Below are positions 53,744 through 63,640 of a stretch of DNA of 64,000 nucleotides, piece after piece. Every line of letters begins with the position of its first letter. Positions within the stretch are counted from its first letter, which is position 1. The position numbers were made by a program, and so were the translations under genes. This DNA comes from Aliivibrio sp. EL58 (GTDB lineage Bacteria > Pseudomonadota > Gammaproteobacteria > Enterobacterales > Vibrionaceae). The notes under the pieces were generated by a model, which did not search any database, was not told the origin of the DNA, and saw nothing but the letters and a program-made list of their open reading frames with translations. The stretch is from positions 62,001-126,000 of the forward strand of contig NZ_OMPC01000009.1 of assembly GCF_900312675.1 (NCBI RefSeq), in the 5' to 3' direction.

Positions 53744-55345
53744 CTATGAATGCAACTTTTTTGGCAAATAAATGGTCATCAAGGTTCCTTTTCCCTCATC
53801 ACTTCTGACCGTAAACTCTCCGTGATAATGATCGACTAATTGCTGAATAAGATGCAAACCAACCCCACGTCCTTGTTCCGGTTTTGTAGATACGCCTCTT
53901 TGAGTTAACTGTTTAAAGCTAAATGCCTGCGGTAGGCCGCACCCTTTATCTTCTACTTCGATAATCACTTCTTGGCCAAAATCAGTCACACTGACAATAA
54001 TAGGCTCAGTTACTTCTTTTGATTGATTCAAGGTTGCATCAAACGCATTGTCGATTAAATTTCCGATAATCGTCACCATATCTTCAGCACGAATATGCTC
54101 AGGTAAATGCGTTAATTGCGTCCCTTCCTCTATATCTAAAACTAAACCAAGCTCTCTCGCCCTCTCACTTTTACCAAGCAGTACCCCTGCAATCATAGGT
54201 GCAGAGATACTTTCTCGTAAAAACTCAATTAACTTTTGATAGCGTAGGCTTTCTTGTCCGATGATCTGCTGTACTTCTTCAATCTTACCTAATTGGATCA
54301 AGCCGCTAATGGTATTTAATTTATTTCGATGCTCATGAGTTTGGGATCGTAATAAATCGGCATATTGCTTAACTTGAGAAAGTTGAGTCGTCAATTCACT
54401 GATTTCATCTTTACGTCGAAAACTAGATACCGCCCCAATCACTTCACCGTCCATCTTAATCAATTCTCGGTTAGCAATAACGGCTTGGCCATTTAGTATC
54501 AACTCAATATCATGCTCTGATTGTTGGGTAACCAAAAGCTTAGTCAAATCACTGTCTGGCAAGACTTCAATAAATAACCGATTTAAAGACTGCTTAGGAT
54601 CTATACCTAATATGTCACAGGCGCTTTTATTAATAGATCTAAGCTTACCATTCGCATCAATACTCAAGACCCCTTCACGTAATGTTGAGAGTGTGACTTG
54701 TTGTTCTTTATATAAACGCCCAAATGCTTCTGGCTCAAAACCAAAAATAGGCTTTTGAAAGCGCCTAGCGACAAAGTTAGCAATGAGGGTATTAGCAAAA
54801 ATAACCAGCACAGCCATCCCAAGAAAAAAGCTGAGAAAGTGAGAAACTTTGCTATCAATAGTGGTTAGTAAATAACCGACTGAAACCACTCCGATAATCT
54901 CACCACGATCATTTATAATCGGTGTTTTTCCGCGTACAGAGTGACCTAATGAACCTTTGGCGTATGAGATATAGGATTCGCCTAACTCTAGCGCTTGCTG
55001 GTTATCTCCCCCCTGCATCGGCTTTCCTATCCGCTCTTTAATCGGATGAGCGATTCGTATACCTTCTTTGTTCCCCACAACAATAAAAGCCGCACCAATG
55101 GATGAGCGTAATCGTTCTATTTTTTCTTCGATTAACAAGGGAGCATTTTTCTCAATGGCCATCATCACTAATGGTGACTGAGCGAGAAATCGAGCAACGC
55201 CTAACGCTTTATCTCCGCTGTCTTGTGATTCCCAGTGCTTGATATATAAGAACGCACACACAGACAAAATTAAAAGCTTACCTACGCCAGAAATGGTCAT
55301 TACTGTTAATAATCGACGTCTAAAATTCAAATCACGCCAAGACAT
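53744..55345 (-). CDS. Sensor histidine kinase, CitA/DcuS type
   Basis: A 533-residue membrane kinase. TM1 is near residues 12-34. A periplasmic PAS-like (Cache) sensor domain spans about 35-170, and TM2 is near 172-194. A cytoplasmic PAS domain follows (about 212-320). The H-box is in SQTHEHRNKLNTISGL (near 338). The HATPase has NLIDNAFDATL and GRGVGLHLIQQLVDHYHG. The order is that of CitA/DcuS receptors, which bind citrate or C4-dicarboxylates outside the membrane; the exact ligand is unknown. AAGGA precedes the ATG. It heads a four-gene unit. Confidence 0.9.
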   Translation of the reverse strand: MSWRDLNFRRRLLTVMTISGVGKLLILSVCAFLYIKHWESQDSGDKALGVARFLAQSPLVMMAIEKNAPLLIEEKIERLRSSIGAAFIVVGNKEGIRIAHPIKERIGKPMQGGDNQQALELGESYISYAKGSLGHSVRGKTPIINDRGEIIGVVSVGYLLTTIDSKVSHFLSFFLGMAVLVIFANTLIANFVARRFQKPIFGFEPEAFGRLYKEQQVTLSTLREGVLSIDANGKLRSINKSACDILGIDPKQSLNRLFIEVLPDSDLTKLLVTQQSEHDIELILNGQAVIANRELIKMDGEVIGAVSSFRRKDEISELTTQLSQVKQYADLLRSQTHEHRNKLNTISGLIQLGKIEEVQQIIGQESLRYQKLIEFLRESISAPMIAGVLLGKSERARELGLVLDIEEGTQLTHLPEHIRAEDMVTIIGNLIDNAFDATLNQSKEVTEPIIVSVTDFGQEVIIEVEDKGCGLPQAFSFKQLTQRGVSTKPEQGRGVGLHLIQQLVDHYHGEFTVRSDEGKGTLMTIYLPKKLHS

Positions 55346-55560
55346 TCATTTTTCCTTGTTAATCTTGCCTTAACAAAGAGTATCACAAGCCATTAACCTA
55401 TTCTTAAACCTTGTTCATACTCTTGATCACACCTTATAAATATTTTCATCAATTCCATCGTAAAGTTAGGGAATTAATTCAGTATCACCCCACTTATGTG
55501 GTATAAAAAGCGCGCTTCTTTTCAGCATTTTTAACTCTTTCCCAAAAGGTTTCCGTTACT

Positions 55561-57315
55561 ATGAAAAGCGATATTGAGATCTGTCAAACTGCGACACTTA
55601 TCAGAATGAAAACGATTGCGTCAAACTTAGGACTGCATGATGATGACATTACGCCACAAGGTCGCTATAAAGCAAAAGTCAATATTGACGCCTTAAAACA
55701 CCTTGAAAACAAACCAAATGGTAAGTTAATTTTAGTCAGTGCTATCACGCCAACGCCCCTTGGTGAAGGTAAAACAGTGACGACCATTGGCCTAGCTCAA
55801 GGCCTAGCAAAATTAGGCGAATCCGTCAGTGCCTGCATTCGTCAACCTTCAATGGGACCTGTGTTTGGGGTAAAAGGCGGGGCTGCAGGTGGTGGTTATA
55901 GCCAAGTCGCTCCAATGGAAGAACTAAACCTTCATTTAACAGGCGATATTCATGCTATTACCGCGGCACATAACTTGGCCTCAGCAGCCATTGATGCTCG
56001 TATTTATCATGAGCAACGTCTAGGCTACGAACTGTTTTCTGAAAAGAACGACCTTCCCGCATTGCGAATTGATCCTGAACGAGTCGTTTGGAAACGAGTA
56101 ATGGATCATAACGATCGCGCCCTTCGCATGGTCACTATTGGCAATAATGAAGAGGGAAAAACTATTAACGGCTATCAACGTGAAGATGGTTTTGATATTA
56201 CCGCCGCTTCTGAATTGATGGCTATTCTGGCACTGGCGAGCGATCTTCAAGATTTACGTCAACGTATTGGTCGCATTGTTGTTGCTTATAATCTTGATGG
56301 CGAGCCCGTAACCACTGAAGATCTGCAAGTTGCTGGCGCAATGACGGTAACAATGAAATTTGCTATCAACCCAACCTTAATGCAAACGCTAGAAGGCGTA
56401 CCGACTTTTGTTCACTCAGGTCCTTTTGCCAATATTGCTCATGGTAACTCTTCTATTATTGCCGACAATATCGCATTAAAACTGACTGATTATACGGTAA
56501 CAGAAGGCGGTTTTGGTTCAGATATGGGATTAGAAAAAGCCTGCAATATTAAAGCGCCATTAGCAGGTAAAGCACCTGATTGTGCAGTGCTTGTTGCAAC
56601 ACTTCGAGGCATTAAAGCAAACTCTGGTTTATTTCCATTATCTCCAGGTCAAGCCTTACCTAAAGCCCTATTCACTCCAAACCAAGAAGCATTAAATGCA
56701 GGTTTAGATAATTTACAATGGCATATTAATAACTGTGCTAAATATGGTTTACCTGTTGTTGTAGCGATTAACCGTTTCCCTGAAGATACTCAAGAAGAGT
56801 TGGATTTCTTACAACAGTGGATTGCTGCATTGTCATCAGAAACCAATGTCGATGTTTCTATTAGTGAAGCTTTCGTTAAAGGTGGTGAAGGCGCAAAAGA
56901 GTTAGCTTCAAAAGTGATTGCTGCTTGTAAAAAAACAACTCAATTCATACCGCTATACACCAGTGACATGAGCTTATTTGATAAATTAAATGCAGTCGCA
57001 ATTAAGGGTTACGGTGCTGAGCGTATTGAGCTATCAGAAAAAGCGCAGCAACAACTAGAACAGTTTGAGAAGTTAGGTTACCAATCTTTATCTGTGTGTA
57101 TGGCAAAGACACCAGCTTCTATTTCAACAGATGGCAATATCAAAGGTGCACCAACAGATTTCATTGTTCCTATTCGTGAATTGAAACTGTGTGCTGGTGC
57201 CGGCTTTATTTATGCACTGTGTGGCAATGTCATGACGATGCCGGGTTTACCAGAAAAGCCAGCATTTATGAATTTAGACATTGATACAGATGGAAACATA
57301 ACTGGACTTAGCTAA
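55561..57315 (+). CDS. fhs: Formate--tetrahydrofolate ligase
   Basis: A 584-residue enzyme that makes 10-formyl-THF from formate, ATP and THF. The P-loop-like [20 protein letters not shown] is near residues 61-80. [22 protein letters not shown] (in two conserved parts, near 98-118) and [18 protein letters not shown] (near 316) are family signatures. E. coli K-12 lacks this gene. It complements FolD and may use formate from fermentation. Divergent from the CitA-like kinase gene. Confidence 0.95.
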   Translation: MKSDIEICQTATLIRMKTIASNLGLHDDDITPQGRYKAKVNIDALKHLENKPNGKLILVSAITPTPLGEGKTVTTIGLAQGLAKLGESVSACIRQPSMGPVFGVKGGAAGGGYSQVAPMEELNLHLTGDIHAITAAHNLASAAIDARIYHEQRLGYELFSEKNDLPALRIDPERVVWKRVMDHNDRALRMVTIGNNEEGKTINGYQREDGFDITAASELMAILALASDLQDLRQRIGRIVVAYNLDGEPVTTEDLQVAGAMTVTMKFAINPTLMQTLEGVPTFVHSGPFANIAHGNSSIIADNIALKLTDYTVTEGGFGSDMGLEKACNIKAPLAGKAPDCAVLVATLRGIKANSGLFPLSPGQALPKALFTPNQEALNAGLDNLQWHINNCAKYGLPVVVAINRFPEDTQEELDFLQQWIAALSSETNVDVSISEAFVKGGEGAKELASKVIAACKKTTQFIPLYTSDMSLFDKLNAVAIKGYGAERIELSEKAQQQLEQFEKLGYQSLSVCMAKTPASISTDGNIKGAPTDFIVPIRELKLCAGAGFIYALCGNVMTMPGLPEKPAFMNLDIDTDGNITGLS

Positions 57316-57325
57316 GATCACATAA

Positions 57326-57919
<594 letters not shown>

Positions 57920-57956
57920 TTTCTATATAGCTAAGCGCTAAACATAAGTAACCAAT

Positions 57957-57987
57957 TAAAATCCTCGCTCTGGCGGGGATTTTTTAT
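57957..57987 (+). terminator. Intrinsic terminator after yfbU
   Basis: AAATCCTCGC with GCGGGGATTT (one T-G pair), TCTG loop, T-run. Confidence 0.87.
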
Positions 57988-58012
57988 GCCTGTGTTTTAT
58001 TACTATATAAAC

Positions 58013-58048
58013 AAAAAAATCCCCACTGACGGATCAGTGAGGATTTAG
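58013..58048 (-). terminator. Terminator after the KdgM-like porin gene
   Basis: Arms AAATCCCCACTGA and TCAGTGAGGATTT, four-base loop, and a run of T residues on the minus strand. Confidence 0.78.
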
Positions 58049-58122
58049 CTTTCTAACTTGATTAACGCTAGCAGTCCACCCTTATAGGATTTGCATGATT
58101 AATCATGGTTTAGAAACAGAGA

Positions 58123-58827
58123 TTACCAGCTGTAAGAAGCACCAACTACGAATGCGTTGTTGTAGTTGTCAGCTTGGTTACGGTACTCAACGTATGGTTG
58201 AACACCTTCTGATTTATTCCAAGTAGCACGAAGCTCGTGGTCCATAGCGCTATCGCGTGAATCACCATTATGAGCATCACCAGCAAGTACGTATACGTTG
58301 TTGTAGCTTAATGTCACTGCCGCGTCTGTCAGTGTATAAGCAATACGGTTATCAAAACGTACATCCATGTCATTAGCATTTTTATCAGCAGCATCAATGT
58401 GAGCACGAGTACGGTTAGAGATAGAAATACCGTTATCGAAGTTGTAACCAATTTTCACTAGTGGACGGTATTGTACTTCTTTACCGTTAGCCATTAGGTG
58501 GTGGTAACCTACCGCCATCCATAAATTTTCGTTAATAGCGAATGATTGCTCTGCACCTAATGTTACGTATGCTGGAGAGTTTGACTTAACGCCATCATCG
58601 TTTGCTTTTAAAGAACCTAGTTGAATACCATCAAACTCGGTTAATAGCGTTAAACCACCGAATGAATTATCAAACGTATGACCCGCTTCTAGCGTAGATG
58701 TCATACCAGAACCATGTAGGTTGCTATCGTGTGCTTGTACGTTACCAGTTACATAAGTTGAGTCAGCCATTGCTGCACCAGAAAGAAGAATTGCTGGAAC
58801 GATAAGTGCTAGTGTTGATTTTTTCAT
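58123..58827 (-). CDS. Outer-membrane beta-barrel protein, KdgM-like porin
   Basis: A 234-residue protein with a signal peptide (MKKSTLALIVPAILLSGAAMA, cut near residue 21). Alternating amphipathic strands are ended by aromatic residues, and the C-terminal SYSW signals BAM-dependent insertion. EVQYRPLVKIGYNFDNGISISNR and HELRATWNKSEGVQPYVEYRNQ resemble the oligogalacturonate-type KdgM porin family (12-stranded barrels). The family call is by remembered similarity, and the substrate is unknown. It could be called OmpG-like instead. Confidence 0.78.
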   Translation of the reverse strand: MKKSTLALIVPAILLSGAAMADSTYVTGNVQAHDSNLHGSGMTSTLEAGHTFDNSFGGLTLLTEFDGIQLGSLKANDDGVKSNSPAYVTLGAEQSFAINENLWMAVGYHHLMANGKEVQYRPLVKIGYNFDNGISISNRTRAHIDAADKNANDMDVRFDNRIAYTLTDAAVTLSYNNVYVLAGDAHNGDSRDSAMDHELRATWNKSEGVQPYVEYRNQADNYNNAFVVGASYSW

Positions 58828-59335
58828 GTGATATACCCTATATATTTAAACTGTTTGGCTTGGTTCTTCTATTGAGACCATCAATATATAAAGACCAAAC
58901 TCTCAAAATTTTGTAATCCGTTAATGTTTCTCTAAATCCGTTGAGATGAATCATGCCCTATTAATTCGCTCTGAAAAATTAATCCAATTCATAGTTTGAC
59001 CAACTTCAAAAACAGCCTGTATGAAAATATATAAAGCAAATAAAAACAATAAGATAGGCACTAATTATCATTTTATAATTTAGGTTTTATGTTATTTATT
59101 AATGGTGAGATCACATTTTTCACAGCGATAATTAACAATTAACGTGATCACGGTCTCTCTGTTTTGAGAACAAAAAAGGTCTTGTTAGCTTCTATTAGGG
59201 GCTGTATTTGAAGTGAGTCACATTATTAATTTTGAGACTAAAATTAAATAGCAGCAGAGATTTTTTATTAGTGGGTCTTTTTATTCTAGAAATGAAGAAG
59301 TACACTGCAGCCCTAATCTAATTTCAGGTCTGGTT
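58828..59335. other. 508-base divergent intergenic region, porin gene to rlmA
   Basis: No open frame is convincing. It holds a direct repeat AATCCGTTRA at 58915 and 58935 (20-base period) on the porin side. Two GTGA/TCAC palindromes follow, GTGAGATCAC at 59105-59114 and CGTGATCACG at 59143-59152. The whole region is AT-rich. It probably contains the promoters of both genes. Confidence 0.5.
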
Positions 59336-60145
59336 ATGTCTTATCAATGCCCTTTATGCCAATGCGAGTTGCATCTTACTAGCAACCAATATCGTTGTGA
59401 AAACAACCATCAGTTTGATAACGCAAAAGAAGGTTATGTAAACCTCATGCCAGCTCATCATAAGCGTTCTAAAAACCCTGGTGACAATAAAGAGATGATG
59501 CAAGCTAGACGCGCTTTTCTAGAGGCTGGGCATTATCAACCGATGCAACAACAGGTAGCTAGCTTATGTCAGCAATATATAACGGATGATTCAGCCAACC
59601 TACTTGATATTGGTTGTGGTGAAGGTTATTACACCTCAAAAATTGCAGAGCAACTTGATGGTAAAGATGCGAACGTCTTTGGCCTCGATATTTCAAAAGT
59701 TGCTATTAAATATGCTGCAAAACGTTATCTAAATTGCCAATTTAGCGTCGCTTCAAGCCACCGCTTGCCTTTCTCTGATCTAAGTTTAGATGGCATTGTA
59801 CGTATCTATGCACCATGCAAAGCACAAGAGTTGCACCGTACAATTAAAGATAACGGATACCTAATTACCGTAACGCCAGCAAGTCATCATTTATATGAAT
59901 TGCGTGAAGGGGTTTATGGTGATGTTCGCCTACATGATGAAGAAGCAGAAGATATTAGTGGATTTGATCTTATTGAAGAGAAAAAATTAACTTACGATAT
60001 GCACCTAAATGGTCTAGAAGCCCTGCATTTATTGGATATGACGCCGTTTGCATGGAAAGCGACAGCAGAATTTAAAGCCGAATTGGAAGAGAAAACTGCA
60101 TTTGATTGTAAAGCGGACTTTATGATTAGAGTTTATAAAAAATAA
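59336..60145 (+). CDS. rlmA: 23S rRNA (guanine(745)-N(1))-methyltransferase
   Basis: A 269-residue enzyme that methylates G745 in helix 35 of 23S rRNA. An N-terminal zinc finger uses CPLC (residues 5-8) with C and H in YRCENNHQF (near 20-25). The SAM-binding motif I is LLDIGCGEGYYTSKIAEQL (near 88). PGDNKEMMQARRAFLEAGHY is typical of RlmA. Start at ATG 59336; no strong ribosome site. Confidence 0.93.
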   Translation: MSYQCPLCQCELHLTSNQYRCENNHQFDNAKEGYVNLMPAHHKRSKNPGDNKEMMQARRAFLEAGHYQPMQQQVASLCQQYITDDSANLLDIGCGEGYYTSKIAEQLDGKDANVFGLDISKVAIKYAAKRYLNCQFSVASSHRLPFSDLSLDGIVRIYAPCKAQELHRTIKDNGYLITVTPASHHLYELREGVYGDVRLHDEEAEDISGFDLIEEKKLTYDMHLNGLEALHLLDMTPFAWKATAEFKAELEEKTAFDCKADFMIRVYKK

Positions 60146-60166
60146 ACATTGAGTCTCAAAAATAAG

Positions 60167-60211
60167 ATGCCAAATAACTATTTAATTAATAAAAGTTATT
60201 TGGCATTTTTA
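60167..60211 (+). terminator. Intrinsic terminator after rlmA
   Basis: ATGCCAAATAACT (60167-60179) pairs with AGTTATTTGGCAT (60194-60206), 14-base loop, T-run. Confidence 0.86.
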
Positions 60212-60291
60212 TATCTACAACCAATAACTCTTCCATTTTTCTCTCATTTTTAATCCATTCCTGCCTACAATATAAAAACGCAGCGTAAAAA

Positions 60292-60305
60292 CTGATCTAA
60301 ATCAA
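60292..60305 (+). promoter_or_regulatory. FNR-like box upstream of the small barrel gene
   Basis: CTGAT-CTAA-ATCAA differs at one position from the FNR consensus TTGAT-N4-ATCAA and lies 92 bases before the start codon. An inverted repeat TCGATA/TATCGA follows at 60312-60333. Confidence 0.5.
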
Positions 60306-60396
60306 AATATATCGATAGGCACCATTTTATCGAACTCCGAGAGAACAACAAGGAGAAGTATTGTTTGGTCTGATACTTACATATTAATCAATATGG

Positions 60397-61008
60397 ATGA
60401 ATCTTATGAAGTGTTTACTTATTTGTATGTTGCTGCTTATTTCTAGCCATAGTTTCGCTAAACTAGATAATATTTACCTCTCATCTGGAGTCGAGAAATC
60501 ATCATTAGCATTAAGCGGGGCTGAAATTGATTTAGAAAATGGGTTATTTGTAAAGATCGGTTACCCGTTTGTATTAGCGCCAGATTATAATCTTGTTGTT
60601 GAGTTTGAGTATAGCCAGATAGGAAGCTATGAACATCATTTAACTGATAATGTTGGTTATGATAATGTAGAAATAGAGGCTAGCTCTGTAGGTATGAATT
60701 TAAAATATCAATCTTATCTTTTTGATTCTGATTTCTATTTAGCAAGTATTCTTGGAGTTCATCAATATTCTTTAGATTTAATGGTAGATAGCTTATCGCA
60801 AACGAATGCAAACGGAACAACCTTACAAACTACCATCTCTGGTGAAAAATCAATAAAAGAAGTCGGACTATCTTATGGCGTGGAAATTGGATACTCACTG
60901 CCATATTCATTAAATATAGCAGCAAGTTATACTATGGGAAGAGTGATTTCTGATGGTGTCGCTATCGACCTTTTATCAAGCCAACTAATCTTGAGCTACA
61001 TCTTTTAA
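60397..61008 (+). CDS. Small outer-membrane beta-barrel protein
   Basis: A 203-residue protein with a signal peptide (MNLMKCLLICMLLLISSHSFA, cut near residue 21). About eight amphipathic strands follow, ending in ...LILSYIF, whose last Phe fits outer-membrane insertion. The profile is that of the OmpA-like/OMP_b-brl eight-stranded barrel group (GVEKSSLALSGAEIDLENGLFVKIGYPF). No function is evident. The 3' end overlaps the convergent clcA by 24 bases. A strong AAGGAG 42 bases upstream serves a different frame. Confidence 0.8.
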   Translation: MNLMKCLLICMLLLISSHSFAKLDNIYLSSGVEKSSLALSGAEIDLENGLFVKIGYPFVLAPDYNLVVEFEYSQIGSYEHHLTDNVGYDNVEIEASSVGMNLKYQSYLFDSDFYLASILGVHQYSLDLMVDSLSQTNANGTTLQTTISGEKSIKEVGLSYGVEIGYSLPYSLNIAASYTMGRVISDGVAIDLLSSQLILSYIF

Positions 61009-62397
61009 AGGTGGCTGATGATCCGCCCTCAACTCTTTATCTTTCAACAAAGATTGCTTTAAAAGTGCAGAATACAATGGCTGACCACCAAGTGCTTGAG
61101 CAATAAAAGTGGCTCCTAGCGTGGTCACAAGTAGAGGCAGTATCAGCTGGTAATTATTCGTCATTTCTACAACAAGAATTACCCCTGTAACAGGCGCTCG
61201 AACCGTTGCTGCAAATAACGCACCCATTCCCGCAATAGCATAGACCCCAGGCTCTGAAACCCATTCAGGGAACCAAGCAGCCATTACCACACCAAAAGAC
61301 AAACCAAGTAATGTTCCCAACGCTAACATTGGTGCAAAAATACCACCCGGAGCACCCGATGAAAAACAAGCAACTGTTACAATAACACGCAGTACAAAGA
61401 ATCCAACCATGATCATCCAAGCCATTGGGCTATAGAACATCTCTGTAATAATTTCCATACCACTGCCAGAGAGCTTTGGTGCGATTAGCTGTAATAAAGC
61501 AAATGTCCCACCAAATGCAGCACCCAATAAAACAAGACGTGACAATCTATTTTGGTGGAACTTTTTAACTTTACTGGTCCCTTTTAAAATCCACTTATTA
61601 AAATTAACACCAATAATGCCAAATATAATACCTAAAATAGCGAATAAGAGCAGAGATCGAAGTGGTGGAACCTCAAAGCTTGGGATCGTCAAAAATGCTT
61701 CTTGGCCATGTAAAGAGCGCATTACAATAGTTGCAACTGCCGTTGCTAAGGTGACACATTTAATTGAAGTAATGTTATATCGAAACTGGGGACGCATTTC
61801 TTCAATAACAAACAAGATACCCGCTAAAGGCGCATTAAATGCAGCGGCTAAACCTGCCGCAGCACCAGCTGCTGTTAATATATGAGAAGAGTGACTAAAG
61901 CGTTTACCTTTAGATGCGATCATTCGTCCAACCGCACCACCAATTTGAATCGATGGTCCTTCACGGCCAAGCACCATTCCAGAACCAATGGTTAACGTGC
62001 CTGCAATAAATTTGATCGGTAATACACGAGCCCAACGAATATCATGAGTACCATCTAATGCCCCTTCAATATGAGGGATCCCACTGCCTGCCGCTTCCGG
62101 TGCAAATTTAAAGGTAAGCCAAAAACCAAAAGCCGCCATTGCTGCACCCGCAAGTACCGCCGCAACAGGAGCTAAGTATTCAGAATAAGGAAGAGAGTCA
62201 ACAAAATGAAGACGTTGCTCTGTAATTAATCGAATTGATGCTTCAAATAAAGCAACGACAGAGCCAGCAATACCACCAACAAGGGCTGATAAGAAAAGCA
62301 GTGCATAGTAATCAGTTTGTGTAGTTAAGAATTTAGGGGTTGTGCGATGCTTTAACATCCCACCTTGAAAGAAACGAAAATTGGGTGATTTTGGCAT
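60985..62397 (-). CDS. clcA: H(+)/Cl(-) exchange transporter ClcA
   Basis: A 470-residue CLC antiporter with the usual inverted-repeat membrane helices. Selectivity and gating motifs are intact: AGSGIPHIEG (Ser/Cl- site, near residue 105), GREGPSIQIGG (external gating Glu, near 145), and IEEMRPQFR (internal proton Glu, near 205). GAPGGIFAPMLALG is near 355. In E. coli it supports extreme acid resistance. The stop overlaps the convergent barrel gene. Confidence 0.95.
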   Translation of the reverse strand: MPKSPNFRFFQGGMLKHRTTPKFLTTQTDYYALLFLSALVGGIAGSVVALFEASIRLITEQRLHFVDSLPYSEYLAPVAAVLAGAAMAAFGFWLTFKFAPEAAGSGIPHIEGALDGTHDIRWARVLPIKFIAGTLTIGSGMVLGREGPSIQIGGAVGRMIASKGKRFSHSSHILTAAGAAAGLAAAFNAPLAGILFVIEEMRPQFRYNITSIKCVTLATAVATIVMRSLHGQEAFLTIPSFEVPPLRSLLLFAILGIIFGIIGVNFNKWILKGTSKVKKFHQNRLSRLVLLGAAFGGTFALLQLIAPKLSGSGMEIITEMFYSPMAWMIMVGFFVLRVIVTVACFSSGAPGGIFAPMLALGTLLGLSFGVVMAAWFPEWVSEPGVYAIAGMGALFAATVRAPVTGVILVVEMTNNYQLILPLLVTTLGATFIAQALGGQPLYSALLKQSLLKDKELRADHQPPLKDVAQD

Positions 62398-62533
62398 TTA
62401 TCGTATCAACTTAGCACTAAAGAGCATTATGAACGTTATAGAATAGAGATCACAAATAATTATACGCTCTGCACCTAAATAGACCCTAACCATTTGTAAA
62501 AACTTAGATTGATTAAATGACCAAGATCGAACT

Positions 62534-62547
62534 TTGATATAAATCAA
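62534..62547 (-). promoter_or_regulatory. Perfect FNR box upstream of clcA
   Basis: TTGAT-ATAA-ATCAA is an exact match to the FNR consensus, 137 bases upstream of the clcA start. The lpxM terminator lies on the far side, so clcA is the natural target. A clear -10 is not seen. Confidence 0.65.
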
Positions 62548-62571
62548 CAAAATATAAGGATACAAAAAAAG

Positions 62572-62597
62572 CTCATTTCATGATGAAGTGAGCTTTA
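62572..62597 (-). terminator. Intrinsic terminator after lpxM
   Basis: AAAGCTCATTTCA and TGAAGTGAGCTTT (one wobble) with a TGA loop; the minus strand continues into seven T residues. Confidence 0.85.
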
Positions 62598-62620
62598 AAA
62601 TACATAAATGTTATTTACAT

Positions 62621-63562
62621 TTAATATAAACGGCTACCGTCAGGTCGAGAACGCAGTAAGTTTAATACCCACATATATTGCTCTGGACGCTCTGTCACTA
62701 ACTGCTCAATTGCAATATTCATTGCACGTGCATCGGTTTCTTCATCGCCAGATGGAAAATCAGCAATCGCAGGTAGAGTGATAATTTCAAACTGCCCTGT
62801 TTCTGCATTATAAGATGGCAACATTGGTACCACTTTCGCCTTCGATAAGCGAGCCAATTTACCAAAGCCTTTTAATGTTGCTTTTTGAGTCGCAAAGAAA
62901 GGCACGAACACACTGTTTTGCGGTCCATGATCTTCATCTGGTAAGTAATAAGCCAAGTAACCTTCTCTAATCGCCTTGATTAATGGTTTTATACCAGCAC
63001 TACGAGCATAAATTTTACCCCCATACTGCATACGCTGAACATGCATTAACCAATCAGTAATAGGGTTCTTTTGTGGCTTCATCATGGTTGTCACATGATA
63101 ACCGCGAGACGCGAGTAGAATAGCAGGGAAATCAATCGCCCACGCATGTGGAGCAAGAATAATAATATTCTCTTTTTGCTCTAAAAGCGGAAACAAGTTT
63201 TCTCCACCAACAAAAATACCTCTATTCTCGTTATGCTTACGACTGCGAATAATTAACTCAGAGAACCCAAGCATAACTTGAGCGCCTGTAATATAGGTAT
63301 CTTCTAGTAACTTTTGTTGCTCTTGCTCTGACTTCTCAGGAAAACAAGTCGCAATATTTAACTTAGCACGTTTAATCCCACCACTTGGCTTCTTAAGTAC
63401 CAATTTAACAATCTTTGCAGCTAATTTGTCACGTAATCGAAAAGGAACAAACGCCAAAATAACAGCGAAACCAACCCCTAACCATGTAGGCCAGTATCTA
63501 GGATGTAGAAACGCCCACTGAAATGTTGGGTTATATGCATTTTTATCGACTTTTTCACTCAT
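62621..63562 (-). CDS. lpxM: Lipid A secondary acyltransferase, LpxM-type
   Basis: A 313-residue inner-membrane acyltransferase that adds a secondary acyl chain to Kdo2-lipid A. One N-terminal hydrophobic segment (about 30-45). The catalytic HxxxxD motif is HAWAIDF (near residue 138). GGKIYARSAGIKPLIKAIREG and YYLPDEDHGPQNSVFVPFFA fit LpxM rather than LpxL. ATG at 63562 (MSEKVDKNAYNP); a GTG four codons upstream is less likely. Divergent from the HIT gene. Confidence 0.9.
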   Translation of the reverse strand: MSEKVDKNAYNPTFQWAFLHPRYWPTWLGVGFAVILAFVPFRLRDKLAAKIVKLVLKKPSGGIKRAKLNIATCFPEKSEQEQQKLLEDTYITGAQVMLGFSELIIRSRKHNENRGIFVGGENLFPLLEQKENIIILAPHAWAIDFPAILLASRGYHVTTMMKPQKNPITDWLMHVQRMQYGGKIYARSAGIKPLIKAIREGYLAYYLPDEDHGPQNSVFVPFFATQKATLKGFGKLARLSKAKVVPMLPSYNAETGQFEIITLPAIADFPSGDEETDARAMNIAIEQLVTERPEQYMWVLNLLRSRPDGSRLY

Positions 63563-63640
63563 GAATAGATTCACTTATTCTTTATTATGAACTGTTTATG
63601 ATATAACAAAGCATTGCTGATAGAAACCAAGGAAATTCGA

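Noticed and set aside
55540-55556. PurR-like sequence just before fhs (CAAAAGGTTTCCG)
   Set aside because: It has an extra base in the centre compared with the strict PurR palindrome and lies over the ribosome site.
59105-59152. Two GTGA/TCAC palindromes as CRP sites
   Set aside because: CRP needs TGTGA-N6-TCACA; here the half-sites are separated by two and zero bases.
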